Shown here piece by piece: positions 1 to 9,542 of a stretch of 64,000 bases of DNA (its first letter is position 1; each line of letters begins with the position of its first letter). This stretch comes from Tipula vernalis (taxonomy: Eukaryota > Arthropoda > Insecta > Diptera > Tipulidae): positions 268,313,315 through 268,377,314 of the forward strand of contig OY282560.1 of assembly GCA_958295665.1 (NCBI GenBank). The letters are read 5' to 3'. The notes beneath the pieces are model-generated. The model did no database searches. It was given only the letters and a program-made list of their open reading frames with translations, and was not told the DNA's origin. The position numbers were made by a program, and so were the translations under genes.

Positions 1-1927
1 CTCCTCGAATACTCGATTGAGCTTCTCCATGCTTTACGAAATGTTTGCGGTCGCTCAAATAAGAATGAAGCAACATAATAGCAGAATTCGAAAATGTATA
101 ATACAAATGTAACTTCTGAAGCAAGTGGATATGGTTAACACAATCAAAAGCTTTAGAAAAGTCTAAAAGGACTAAAATACCAAATGAATGGCCCTTGTCC
201 AGAATAGTTGATAGATCATCAACTATATGCACCAGTGCAGTGGTAGTGCTATGACCAGGTTTGTATCCTGACTGAAATTTGCTTAGAAAATCAAACCGGA
301 TAAGGTGTTCGGTAATTTGGAGTTGAATAATTTTCTCTAGTACCTTTGATAACGCCGGTAAAATACTTATCGGACGAATATCACCAATACCAGAAACCAC
401 ATCCTTTTTAGGCAGGGGAATGATAGAAGCAACCTTCCACAAATCAGGAAACACCGATTTCGTTAAACATTGGTTAATAATAAATGTGATATGAGGCAGA
501 AATAATTCAATAAACAATTTAAGTACTTTAAAGTTTATATTATCATATGCCATTAGATCCGATTTAACAGCACGAATCGCATTCAGCACCATAAGCTCAT
601 CGACACAATCAAATACAAACGGGTAGCTTACCGAACTAATAAAATTAGAATTAGGTAAAGGTAAAACACCAACAGAATCACTAAACTTACAAATTCCATT
701 CAAAATTTCTTCGGCAGAAAACATAATGACTGCCTCATTTGATGTACCTAAAACTCCAAGCTTTTTTAAATTGACCCACGTTCTTTTAGAATTGTATACA
801 TTCCCAAAATAGAATGAATGCTTAGCGTCATTAATGCATTTGTTGGTTTTATTTCTATAGTACTTAAAGGAAGCCAAATCATGCTCCAATCCATATTTTT
901 TATATTTTTTATAAACCAAATCTCTACGCTCCATTAAATCCAAAATATAAGCATTTAACCACGGAGCAGTAGGACACCTATTTAAAACTCTCTTACGAGG
1001 CACACAGATATTATCCAACTGTAAAAGGTTTAAGTTGAATTCCTCAACCATATCATTCACATCCGAATGAAAACGAAAATTCAACCAATCCAACGAAAAG
1101 AAACAACTTACAAAACTCTCACGTTCAATCGCTTTAACATCAGCAACTACGGTATAGGAAATTTTATCCCTGACTCGACAGAATTTATAGCATGCAAAAA
1201 CCAAGTCGTGATCAGAAATAGCAGGAACAGCATGTTGCCCAAAAGAAACAATATTATGCCTATCAGGCACATACAAAATGATCAAATCCAATAAGCTGTT
1301 ATCTAATCTAGTCGGTTTAAAAGGTAAATAATATAAATTGTACAAACTCAACCAATCACTAAGTTTATTGTTAGTCAACATGTTAAAATTAAAATCACCG
1401 CAGCAAATAACTTTCACATACTGAAACACATATTGAGAAAAAATTATTTGTAAATTATTAATATCCTCCGTACAAGCCGGAGGCGGGTTATAAACAATCA
1501 AAATAAGAATTTTTCCAAACCGTCCAATAAGTTCAGATGCCAAAATTTCAACTTTTCCAAATGTGCCAGAAAATAATTTACAGACTTTTAAAGTATCCCT
1601 GAAATAAATACCTACCCCACCCCATCGTGTATTATTTATACGATCGAAACGTATTAATTTATAATTATTAATATGGAGTGACTTGTCTGAAATTTTACCG
1701 TTAAGTAGAGTTTCCGTTAACGCAAGAAAATCAAATTTGTAAACATCCAACAGTATAGTAATGTCATTAAAATGTTTAACTAAACTACGAACATTTAGAT
1801 GACCAAACCATAAACAAGAACTGGCACTAACCTGCAGACTATCACCTGGAACAGCCTTACCACCGTTTGAAGTACAATCTAAAAACCTTGTGGATTGGGT
1901 TGGCGTAGCCCTAAAAAAGGATGACTC
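1..1927 (-). CDS. LINE A ORF2: endonuclease-reverse transcriptase (partial)
   Basis: The frame is open from just after a TAA at 1928-1930 to the window edge, about 642 codons. The endonuclease part shows HLNVRSL and LTETLL near its start, a CCGDFNFN motif near 1405, and a SDHDLVFA motif near 1210. The reverse transcriptase part shows IRPISILPALSKVLEKII, QSGYKPGHSTTTAL and LLDFSKAFDCVNH near 160. The polymerase YADD-type box is outside the window. No ATG occurs in this frame before the conserved endonuclease start. The frame is -1 relative to ORF1 and overlaps it by 49 nt, so the protein is probably made as an ORF1-ORF2 fusion by ribosomal frameshifting or by re-initiation. It would copy the element RNA into target DNA. 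Confidence 0.85.
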
Positions 1928-2871
1928 TTAGGTATATTTTGGAATTCCTTCACTAGAACACCAGCTGGCCAACAAGTTGGATCCATCAATTTGTCAAACA
2001 TAGTAACAGAAATTTTTATTTTAAATGATGAGTAATCCTGTTTGAAATTATCCTTTAATTTTGGTGTAAAGCGATGAACAAATACTTCCGACAAATTGAA
2101 ATTGTCTAGCAAATATTGCCTGATATTTGCTTCAGTAACATCCGGGTGAAGTCTGGAGACAAAAATCTGTTTTCGAGGCTCCACAGCACGTAAGGTAACA
2201 CCGCTACCAGTGCCAATAATATAGTTGTTCATAACATTTTTTGAAATTGAAGATGTTGACTGCTGGGCTGGAGTATTCATGCTCGCGGGAGCACTAATAA
2301 TTTTCTTGCGTAAATCCATTGTAACAGGCTGATTTGTCGTCAATGAGTTAATGCCAAGTAGAGGATAACCAACTGGCAAACCATTTGATTCCGTAACATC
2401 TGAAGCAGGTTGACATTCCGGTGAAGAAACATTAGGTAGAGGATAACCAACTGGCAAACCATTTGATTCAGCAAGATCTGAAGCAGGTTGACATTCCGGT
2501 GAAGACACATTAGGAACCGCTAATACTGATTTCGGTAACGCTGCACTAGATTGGCATAAATCAGTCTCCAATTCATAATCCACTTCTGGTTGCACTTTCT
2601 TTAAAGGAATCAAAGATGATTCAAGATTTTTCACAATTCTTTTTATATCACTAATGTTATTGACATGCATTTTATATACGTCATTACAATTATCACAAAA
2701 CCAACATAAATTTTTAGAACTTCTTATACAGTCAAATGCTGCTTTTTTTATTCCCACACATTTGTAGTGTGCCACATTTGAACAAAAACCACTACAAACT
2801 AAACCATTTTCGTTTATGTTTGTTTCACACATCATACAATTGATGGAACTCATCTTATGTAAACCGTTCAT
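1879..2871 (-). CDS. LINE A ORF1: PHD-finger nucleic-acid-binding protein
   Basis: This 330-residue protein starts at the ATG at 2871 (a second in-frame ATG at 2853 is also possible). The N-terminus has a PHD-like Cys/His pattern beginning CMMCETNINENGLVCSGFC and ending with CWFCDNC. The middle carries a perfect-looking tandem duplication of 26 residues that begins PNVSSPECQPASD. The C-terminal half resembles the RNA-binding domain of other LINE ORF1 proteins, with KQIFVSRLHPDVT near residue 235. Such proteins package the element RNA. The last 49 nt overlap ORF2. A start at a TTG further upstream would add only a few residues and is less likely. Confidence 0.8.
   Translation of the reverse strand: MNGLHKMSSINCMMCETNINENGLVCSGFCSNVAHYKCVGIKKAAFDCIRSSKNLCWFCDNCNDVYKMHVNNISDIKRIVKNLESSLIPLKKVQPEVDYELETDLCQSSAALPKSVLAVPNVSSPECQPASDLAESNGLPVGYPLPNVSSPECQPASDVTESNGLPVGYPLLGINSLTTNQPVTMDLRKKIISAPASMNTPAQQSTSSISKNVMNNYIIGTGSGVTLRAVEPRKQIFVSRLHPDVTEANIRQYLLDNFNLSEVFVHRFTPKLKDNFKQDYSSFKIKISVTMFDKLMDPTCWPAGVLVKEFQNIPKSHPFLGLRQPNPQGF
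1912..1918 (-). promoter_or_regulatory. Candidate -1 ribosomal frameshift heptamer T_TTT_TTA
   Basis: In the ORF1 frame the codons read CCT TTT TTA GGG, giving the canonical X_XXY_YYZ heptamer T_TTT_TTA, the same heptamer used by lentiviral gag-pol. It lies inside the 49-nt ORF1/ORF2 overlap. Slipping by -1 here enters the ORF2 frame with no stop codon. I see only a weak possible stem downstream (CCAC at 1893-1890 with GTGG at 1863-1860), further away than the usual spacer. Confidence 0.6.
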
Positions 2872-2883
2872 ATACACACACAA

Positions 2884-3654
2884 CTAACAAAAACTTAAAC
2901 CAAACTATATATATTAAATGTTAATAGATTAAAAATTTATTTATTTTATTTTATTTTTATTTTATTTTTTCACACAGCAAAAACATAAAACGTCAACTTA
3001 GTTCAAAAGCTACTTGGATCCCCCTTGGACAGATTTGAATGCTTATTGTACAGAATTATATTAATTTAATTTTTATGAAAGGTTAAATCTTTTATTTTAC
3101 GAACATACTCATGTAATAAAATGTATAATTCATAAAATTAAAAATACAAAATATAAAAAAAATAAATGTCCACAAAATATGTGTATGAAAATTATAAAAA
3201 ATTCTGAGATGAAATAAATTAACTTTACGATAAAAAAATAAAAAAATATTATAACAAATTGTAAAAATTGCTTAGTTCCTATTGAAATTTTACTTAAAAT
3301 TTCTTATATACATTTATTTAACTTATAGAAATAACCTTATGTTATACGATTATTTTTTTTTGTGGGGAAGGTGTTGTATAACCCTGCTTAATTCACAATT
3401 GTGTTGTATATAATGTAATTATTGGTTTATATAATTTAATGTATTGTTTGATAATATTCATAAATATTTGATGGATTGTACCTTTTACATAAGATCAAGA
3501 TGAACTAATACATATAAATACGGAATCTATATAATTGTAATCAAACATGTTGAAAAGTCAGTTCGGTTCCGTATTTTAACAAAAATGTTGTAAAATAATA
3601 AAGAAATAAAAATGTTAAATAAAAATTACATAAAATAAATTAAAATATTAAATA
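2884..3654. other. AT-rich non-coding stretch
   Basis: This stretch holds T-rich and A-rich simple sequence with no open reading frame of note. The first part may contain the 5' untranslated region of LINE A, but no boundary or target duplication was found. Confidence 0.5.
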
Positions 3655-3679
3655 CAGTCAAACCTCTTTTATCCGGACA
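3655..3679 (+). repeat. Tigger left terminal inverted repeat
   Basis: 25-bp terminal repeat, identical in reverse complement to 5846-5870. The shared GGTTTGACTG end is characteristic of Tigger elements. Confidence 0.93.
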
Positions 3680-3914
3680 GCTCGGGACTAAAAGAATTCC
3701 AGAAAAACGATTTTCCGGATAATAGATTTTTTTTTAAATATTCTTGAACAAATGAATACACATGTTTATTCATATACAAAAGGATGTATGTATGTACATA
3801 ATGTCCTCATATTTATTTAAATAATTCATTTTTAATACATGATGTACATATATACCTATTTATGTACAAAACAAAATAAAAATACTTGCTCAATGAAATA
3901 AATCATTAAAATAA

Positions 3915-5543
3915 TTATTTCTTTTTGAAGTAATTTTGCAACACAGTTTGAGTTAACTTCGGTTTATTTGCATTTAATTTGGCTTGTATTGCACAAATTT
4001 GCATTATTTCCTGCGTTGATATGTAAGGTTGATTTTCCAGAAAACTTAGAAGATCACTGCAAGCTTGTATTGCCTCATTCGTGGACATGAGTACTTGATG
4101 ACAAACATCGCCCTCGCTATCTTCGGTTTCATTGCCATCTTCTAAATTTTCTTCTGACGTATTAGAATTTAAAACTTCTGATATTATTTCAGCATCCGTC
4201 AACATACCGAATACTGGAGCTTCGTTATCACATTCGATCCATTCAGACAAATTGGTCAGGTTAAGAGGCAAATTTAATTCAGCGGCATAATTGACTATCT
4301 CGTTTGTAATTGCGTCCTGATGATTTTGGTCTGGTTCATTTTTATCAGTTTCATCATCATCTGGAGGCCAAATATTATGCCAGGTGTTTTTTAGAACGTC
4401 AGGTGAAACGGATTCCCAAGCTCGATAAATACACCACATGAAATCCTTCATCGTAAATTTTTTTGAAAAAAGTTCAATTTGGTCTTCGAAATTTAATTGT
4501 TTTTTCATCATCTCCTTTCGATAATGACACTTCAAGCTACGGATTACCCCTTGGTCCATCGGTTGAATTAGAGATGTGCAATTCGGTGGTAAATACAATG
4601 CGGAAACGTTATTATAATTCAGTAAACTTGCATCGGGATGTGCTGGACAGTTATCTAAAAGCAAAAATATTTCACAGTTGAGAGGAAGACCTACTTGATT
4701 ACAATGAAGGCGTGCTTCCTTAACGAAATTATTTTTGAACCAGTCAATAAACAAAGATTGGGTGACCCAGCTCCGTTTGTTAGATTTATAAATTACTGGA
4801 TATTCTTTCATTCCTTTAAGAGCTCGTGGTTTTTGACTTTTTCCGATCACTAATAATTTACATTTATGAGTACCAGCTGCATTTGAACAAACTAAGACTG
4901 TAAGACGCTCTTTGCTTTCTTTCGACCCACTGGCTACGGATTCATCAGGGCCGGCCAAAGTAGTACGCGGCAAGCATTTCCAAAATATTCCGGTCTCGTC
5001 TGCGTTATAAATTTGTTCGGGTGTTAAATTTTTTTCTGCAATAAGAGAAGACAGCTCATCGACAAACAAAACGGCACCTACTTCATCTGCAGACAGTTTT
5101 TCACCAGATACTTTTAGCTGTCGGATTCCGTATCGACTTTTAAATTTTTGGAGCCATCCATTGGAATAACAACAGTGTGTTTTTATTTGCATTTCCGTAT
5201 GAAATTGTTTAGCTTTTTCTATCAACATTGTACCGGAAATCGGTAAACCTCGGCTTCTCTGTTGTTTGAACCATATGTGTAGGGCTTTATCTACCTGAGG
5301 ATTATCTGCCGTTCGTAAAGTTTTTCTTTGCGCCATACCAGTTGTGGAATCACTCTCATTAAAACGCGTCAAAATAGCATTTTTATTTTTAACTAAATCA
5401 TAAATTGTTGATTTTCCTATCTTGTATTTTTCTTGGATCAAGCTCACGCTTTTACCTTTCTCCATATCTATAATAATGCTAACTTTATCTTTGATCGATA
5501 GCACAATTCGCTGTCTTTTGTTCGAATCCTTATTAAACCTCAT
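3915..5543 (-). CDS. Tigger/pogo-family transposase
   Basis: The 542-residue protein starts at the ATG at 5543 (MRFNKDSNKRQR). The first 60 residues form a CENP-B-type helix-turn-helix (RIVLSIKDKVSIIID, then YKIGKSTIYDLVKNK), followed by a second CENP-B-like DNA-binding module with VDKALHIWFKQQRSRGLPIS. The DDE catalytic domain shows IYNADETGIFWK, LLLDNCPAHP and LPPNCTSLIQPMDQGVIR, which hold the expected acidic residues. Length and order match Tigger transposases. It would excise and reinsert the element at TA sites. No frameshift or stop is seen, so it could be functional. Confidence 0.93.
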   Translation of the reverse strand: MRFNKDSNKRQRIVLSIKDKVSIIIDMEKGKSVSLIQEKYKIGKSTIYDLVKNKNAILTRFNESDSTTGMAQRKTLRTADNPQVDKALHIWFKQQRSRGLPISGTMLIEKAKQFHTEMQIKTHCCYSNGWLQKFKSRYGIRQLKVSGEKLSADEVGAVLFVDELSSLIAEKNLTPEQIYNADETGIFWKCLPRTTLAGPDESVASGSKESKERLTVLVCSNAAGTHKCKLLVIGKSQKPRALKGMKEYPVIYKSNKRSWVTQSLFIDWFKNNFVKEARLHCNQVGLPLNCEIFLLLDNCPAHPDASLLNYNNVSALYLPPNCTSLIQPMDQGVIRSLKCHYRKEMMKKQLNFEDQIELFSKKFTMKDFMWCIYRAWESVSPDVLKNTWHNIWPPDDDETDKNEPDQNHQDAITNEIVNYAAELNLPLNLTNLSEWIECDNEAPVFGMLTDAEIISEVLNSNTSEENLEDGNETEDSEGDVCHQVLMSTNEAIQACSDLLSFLENQPYISTQEIMQICAIQAKLNANKPKLTQTVLQNYFKKK

Positions 5544-5845
5544 GTTTAATTTTTTATTTTGTAAAATAAAACGGCACAAATTAATCAGAATCGCTCCAAA
5601 TATAAAATTAAACTAACAAAATATAACCAGACATACATGCAATATTTTTTGAAAATCCCGTTATGTGAATTGTTTTTTTTTTTTTTTTTCATTTTGTTCT
5701 AATTTGGTACATTTTCTGCGTAACAAGTAAAACAAAATTGAAAATATGAAATGAAATTATTACGGATAACTGGAAATTTCCGGTTAATCGAAAACGAAAA
5801 ATTTATGAATAATTTGTCCGGATAATAGATGGCCCGGATAATCGG

Positions 5846-5870
5846 TGTCCGGATAAAAGAGGTTTGACTG
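5846..5870 (-). repeat. Tigger right terminal inverted repeat
   Basis: Exact reverse complement of 3655-3679, followed by TA at 5871-5872. Confidence 0.93.
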
Positions 5871-5979
5871 TAATGTGAATTACAAATAAATAATAAAAAA
5901 TAAGTTTGATATTTCGTGAAATAAATTAAAATTATAGTGTTTCATTTTATAAACAATTATAACCACCTTTAAGATTTGC

Positions 5980-6640
5980 CTATAACACCTGGGACCCTGA
6001 ACCTAAAAGTGCTCGACATGGAAAGGTTTTACCGTTAGAGCCAATCACGTTTACTATCGCTATCGGCAAAACGGTATACAAGATACGGTTTGAGGCATGC
6101 CCGCAATTTAAATCACTGCCTTTGACTTTTTCAATTTTTATCGTTGTGTGACTTGCTGTGTTGATTGGTGCTGATTGTTCAGCGTACAATAAAGTATTAT
6201 GTTTTTTGTTGCATAAACTACATCTTCGTTTTGATCTACATCGAAAAACTCCATGATCACCACTCAAACAATTAAAACAGCGATTGAAATCCTTAACCCA
6301 CTTTCTTCTCTCTTCTAGCTCCATAGCATTAAATTTTGGACACTGGTAAGTCATATGTTCGGTGTCGTTACATACACCGCATTTAAAGCCATTTGAAACC
6401 ACAAGACTTTTAATGTGTTGTTCCTTACTTGAAGAATTTCATTTAGATGAAGCTTTCAATGACTCCAAGGCATCGCCTCTGCGCAATAAGAACTTAAATA
6501 ATTCGTCATCCAATTTGTTTACTAATATGTATATTAGCCATGGATCCTTTAAGTCATCCATCGGTCCCACAGCCTTCAATCTTAGTAACACCTCGTCTGA
6601 TGTATCAAGTAACCTTTTGATATTAAACTAGTTGGTGCAC
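5980..6640 (-). pseudogene. BEL/Pao LTR retrotransposon gag-protease remnant
   Basis: The minus strand encodes a decayed piece of a BEL/Pao polyprotein. The upstream part (about 6600-6480) reads DPWLIYILVNKLDDE, a typical Pao gag segment. Downstream are zinc-knuckle-like modules CGVCNDTEHMTYQC, CFNCLSGDHGVFRC and CSLCNKKHN, then the start of the protease at CRALLGSGSQ, where the family has DSGSQ. The catalytic aspartate is therefore replaced by glycine. An in-frame stop near 6440 and the lack of downstream RT show that this is a fossil. No LTR was found nearby. Confidence 0.8.
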
Positions 6641-7014
6641 CAGTTACATGGTTTAATTCGCGTCTTCTTTGATTTCAGCTATTCCAACATTCATCGCCAA
6701 ATAGATGTTTTATTGCACTTATATTTTCATTTAGTAACCAATTTCCAGTTTTGTGGTGAAAAAAAAAACAAATGTTGCAGTAGTACAACAGGAACACTGA
6801 CTGAAAGTAAAATTTATTTATTACCTGAGTATTATTTTGGAAATAAAAACCATTGTGAATTTCTAATGTTGGGCTACTCCATTTTCGTTGTAATTAATTA
6901 ATTAAGCAAATATAAACGGAAATTTTTTAAAAAGAATGAAGTTTGATTCTGAATTTTATTTAATTTTGAATGAATCGTGTAAAATTACTCAATTATAAAA
7001 TAGAGAAAATTGGA

Positions 7015-7111
7015 GCCGTTTTGAAATATGCCATAGTGTATCTTATGCCGTAGTGTACCATATGCCGTTTTGAAATATGCCATAGTGTACCACATGCCGT
7101 AGTTAGCATAT
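7015..7111. repeat. Two-copy 48/49-bp tandem repeat
   Basis: Two units, 7015-7063 and 7064-7111, share GCCGTTTTGAAATATGCCAT and GTGTA; a third partial GCCGTAACA follows. The core motif ATATGCCRTAGTGTA occurs in several variants. Confidence 0.7.
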
Positions 7112-7177
7112 GCCGTAACATTTAAACTACATCTTAACACGTATTTTATCTGAGTAACGATACACTTGTATACACAT

Positions 7178-7414
7178 GCTGCATTCGAATTCTCAAGTAA
7201 ATCATTTACTGCGGTAAATGTAGATTTTTAGTGTTCGTTTTTTCTTATATTACGCATTTTTTTCTATTTTGTACTCGTTCAATTCTTATAACAATAAAAA
7301 ATAAAGTATACAAACTTTAAACATTTACCTTTTTTATTTCGTTTACCCTCCATAAAAAAAAATCAATTTGCATTCACCGAATTTAGTGGATTTACTCGAG
7401 AATTCGACCGCAGC
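7178..7414. repeat. Small inverted-repeat element (MITE-like)
   Basis: The left end GCTGCATTCGAATTCTCAAG and the reverse complement of the right end, GCTGCGGTCGAATTCTCGAG, match with few differences over about 45 bp. The 237-bp body has no ORF. A non-autonomous DNA element is the likely explanation; the superfamily is not clear. Confidence 0.55.
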
Positions 7415-8811
7415 CACAATATAACAACCAAAAAAGATCGCGGTCATCCTTCCAATGCTTCTTATTTTCTTTGCGTTTTTATTTCCACACAAAACCTTAA
7501 TACACTTAAACACTGTAAATAGAGACCCATTCCATTATATCGAAATGCAATAATTTCTAGCTACCAACCGATTTTAATGGAAAAAATTGATCCGTTGTCA
7601 GTAAATCATGTAATGGCACAGTAACCTTAAAAGAATTATCGATGCGAACAAAACAATGATCAATAGAAGTTTAAGAGACATTACAACCCAGTGCTTTAAT
7701 TGACACTTCGTAATATACTAATACATTGTTTTCACAACAAAAATTAGTTTATGTCACATTCTCCAGGAAACATTGCTTTCACCGGACGGACATTCATCTA
7801 GTTTGTGATTTTAATCACACATTAATTTTATTATCCGTACATGATTTTAAAGTTTAAATTTTAAAAAAAAATTGTTTCATTAATTATTTTTATGTACGAG
7901 TACATACAAGTATAAACTATTCTACATAATATTAATTTCATATTACAAAATACGATACGAAAATATAAAAATATGGATGATGAATGGTTGAGACATTTGT
8001 CATACATATATGTATGTACACAATACTTTTTTTGTTAGTATTTAATTTATTGTCTTGAATAATATACAATATGATATTGTCTAAAAAATACAATCTATTG
8101 TTGCATGGATATGGAATTATATGTATATTCTTGAAATACTGAAAAAATGTGAATTTATTGTGATGATAAGATGAAAATAATATAAATTACAGTATGTAGC
8201 AAAGGAATGAATAAAACAACAACAAAATGGCATGGCAATGATGGATGAATTATTTAAGCAAGAACGACTTACGGAGAAATGTTTGTTTAGTTATTGTATG
8301 TATTTTAGAAGGAAATAATTATTTATAAAAGAATGGTTAAATATTAAAGAAAAAGAATGGAAAATTAAATTCGATGTATTGTAGTCTTTTTGACAGTGAT
8401 TTAAGATGCGCCAATTATTAAAGTTGTTTTATAATTTTGATCAAAGCGGATTAAGTTAAAAAATGGACACTCGAGAGAAGAAAGTTCGACAAAACAAAAT
8501 TAAACTGATCGGAAAACTATCTCGTAAAACAATTTTAATGATATCGTCCGAGAAATGACTAAAAATTGACTCTTGACTCTTAAAGGCAATAATAGGAAGG
8601 GTGACCACCAATTATTCAGTCAATTGTATATCAAATCCTTGCCGGATATGAGACAAAAATTGTAGTCAATTCGGTCTAGGTGTATGCTTCCGTAATTTGT
8701 TTGTCACCTTTGACCAATATTAGCTGGACTAATCGAACTATACATGGACGATAGAGCCGAATTGTAATTTTATCTCTAATATTTGTCATTGTGTTTTTAT
8801 AATAATAATAA

Positions 8812-8840
8812 CTAGCAACCTGTCAGCGCAAAATGCGCAG
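8812..8840 (-). other. Helitron 3' terminus with hairpin and CTAG
   Basis: Read on the minus strand, a hairpin with arms GCGCA and TGCGC around a 3-nt loop (8838-8826) is followed 10 nt later by the terminal CTAG and a flanking T. This is the CTRR-type terminator of rolling-circle transposition. Confidence 0.9.
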
Positions 8841-8997
8841 AATAAATTTACAATTTGGCAAAATTGAAATCTTTTCGATCCATTATGAATTGAACAATAA
8901 AAAAACAGAATTTTTTGAAACAATAACAATGACAATTGTCTTCTGCTAATTGGCGGCATTTTTAAATTAACACGATTGGCGGTATTTTCGAATCTCT

Positions 8998-9425
8998 ATG
9001 AGAAAAATCCTGTTTTTTGCAAATCTAACAACTTGAAAACTGACAGTCGAATGGTTTCTAGTTTTCTCATGGATATACATCTGAATATAAGGTACTTTCT
9101 GACTCATAAAAACATAATAATCCGTTCAGGCGAAAAAAAGTTACATTGCATGGAATATCGAGAATAAATATGAGAAAAATCCGGTTTTCTTGCAAATCCA
9201 ACAACTTGAAAACTGACAGTCGAATGGTTCCTAGTTTTCTCATGGATATACATCTGAATATAAGGTACTTTCTGACTCATAAAAACATAATAATCCGTTC
9301 AGGCGAAAAAAAGTTACATTGCATGGAGTATCGAGAATAAATATGAGAAAAATCCGGTTTTTTGCAAATCCAACAACTTGAAAAATGGCAGTGGAATTGT
9401 TTCCAGTTTTCTAGTGAATATACTG
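8998..9425. repeat. 172-bp tandem repeat inside the Helitron 3' region
   Basis: Unit 1 is 8998-9169, unit 2 is 9170-9342 and unit 3 is partial (9343 to about 9425). Units 1 and 2 differ at only a few bases and each can be read as a short open frame of 60-odd codons, but nothing suggests these are genes. Confidence 0.9.
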
Positions 9426-9542
9426 ACGAATCGGGTGGGTATCATTTCTTTATGTCTAAATTATAAAACAAAGGCGTTTGAACGATATAAATATGATAGA
9501 TTTTATTTAAAATGTACAAATATAAAGTGAAAAATATTCAAT

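Larger units (their letters stand above)
1..2883 (-). mobile_element. LINE A: non-LTR retrotransposon, cut by the window edge
   Basis: This is a minus-strand non-LTR retrotransposon with ORF1 (PHD-like zinc finger) followed by ORF2 (apurinic-type endonuclease then reverse transcriptase). The 3' part, including the RT catalytic box and the tail, lies beyond position 1. Both reading frames are open over everything visible, so the copy looks young. A PHD-like finger in ORF1 with an EN-RT ORF2 is typical of the CR1/Jockey-related groups; the exact clade is inference. The 5' boundary is not defined: sequence upstream of the ORF1 start becomes simple T-rich DNA by about 2930. Confidence 0.85.
3655..5870 (-). 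mobile_element. Complete Tigger/pogo-type DNA transposon
   Basis: The element is 2216 bp long and is flanked on both sides by the TA dinucleotide (3653-3654 and 5871-5872) expected of Tc1/mariner/pogo insertions. Its first 25 bases (3655-3679, beginning CAGTCAAACCTCTTTTATCC) are an exact inverted repeat of its last 25 bases. It contains one open transposase gene on the minus strand. Perfect terminal repeats and an uninterrupted gene point to a recent insertion. Confidence 0.93.
6641..8811. other. Non-coding AT-rich region with small repeats
   Basis: No supported gene is present in this 2.2-kb stretch. It holds a short tandem repeat (7015-7111) and a small inverted-repeat element (7178-7414), described separately; the rest shows nothing I can name. 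Confidence 0.6.

Noticed and set aside
8976..9340. Two near-identical 63/64-codon open frames
   Set aside because: They are the two units of the 172-bp Helitron tandem repeat read in one frame, not genes.
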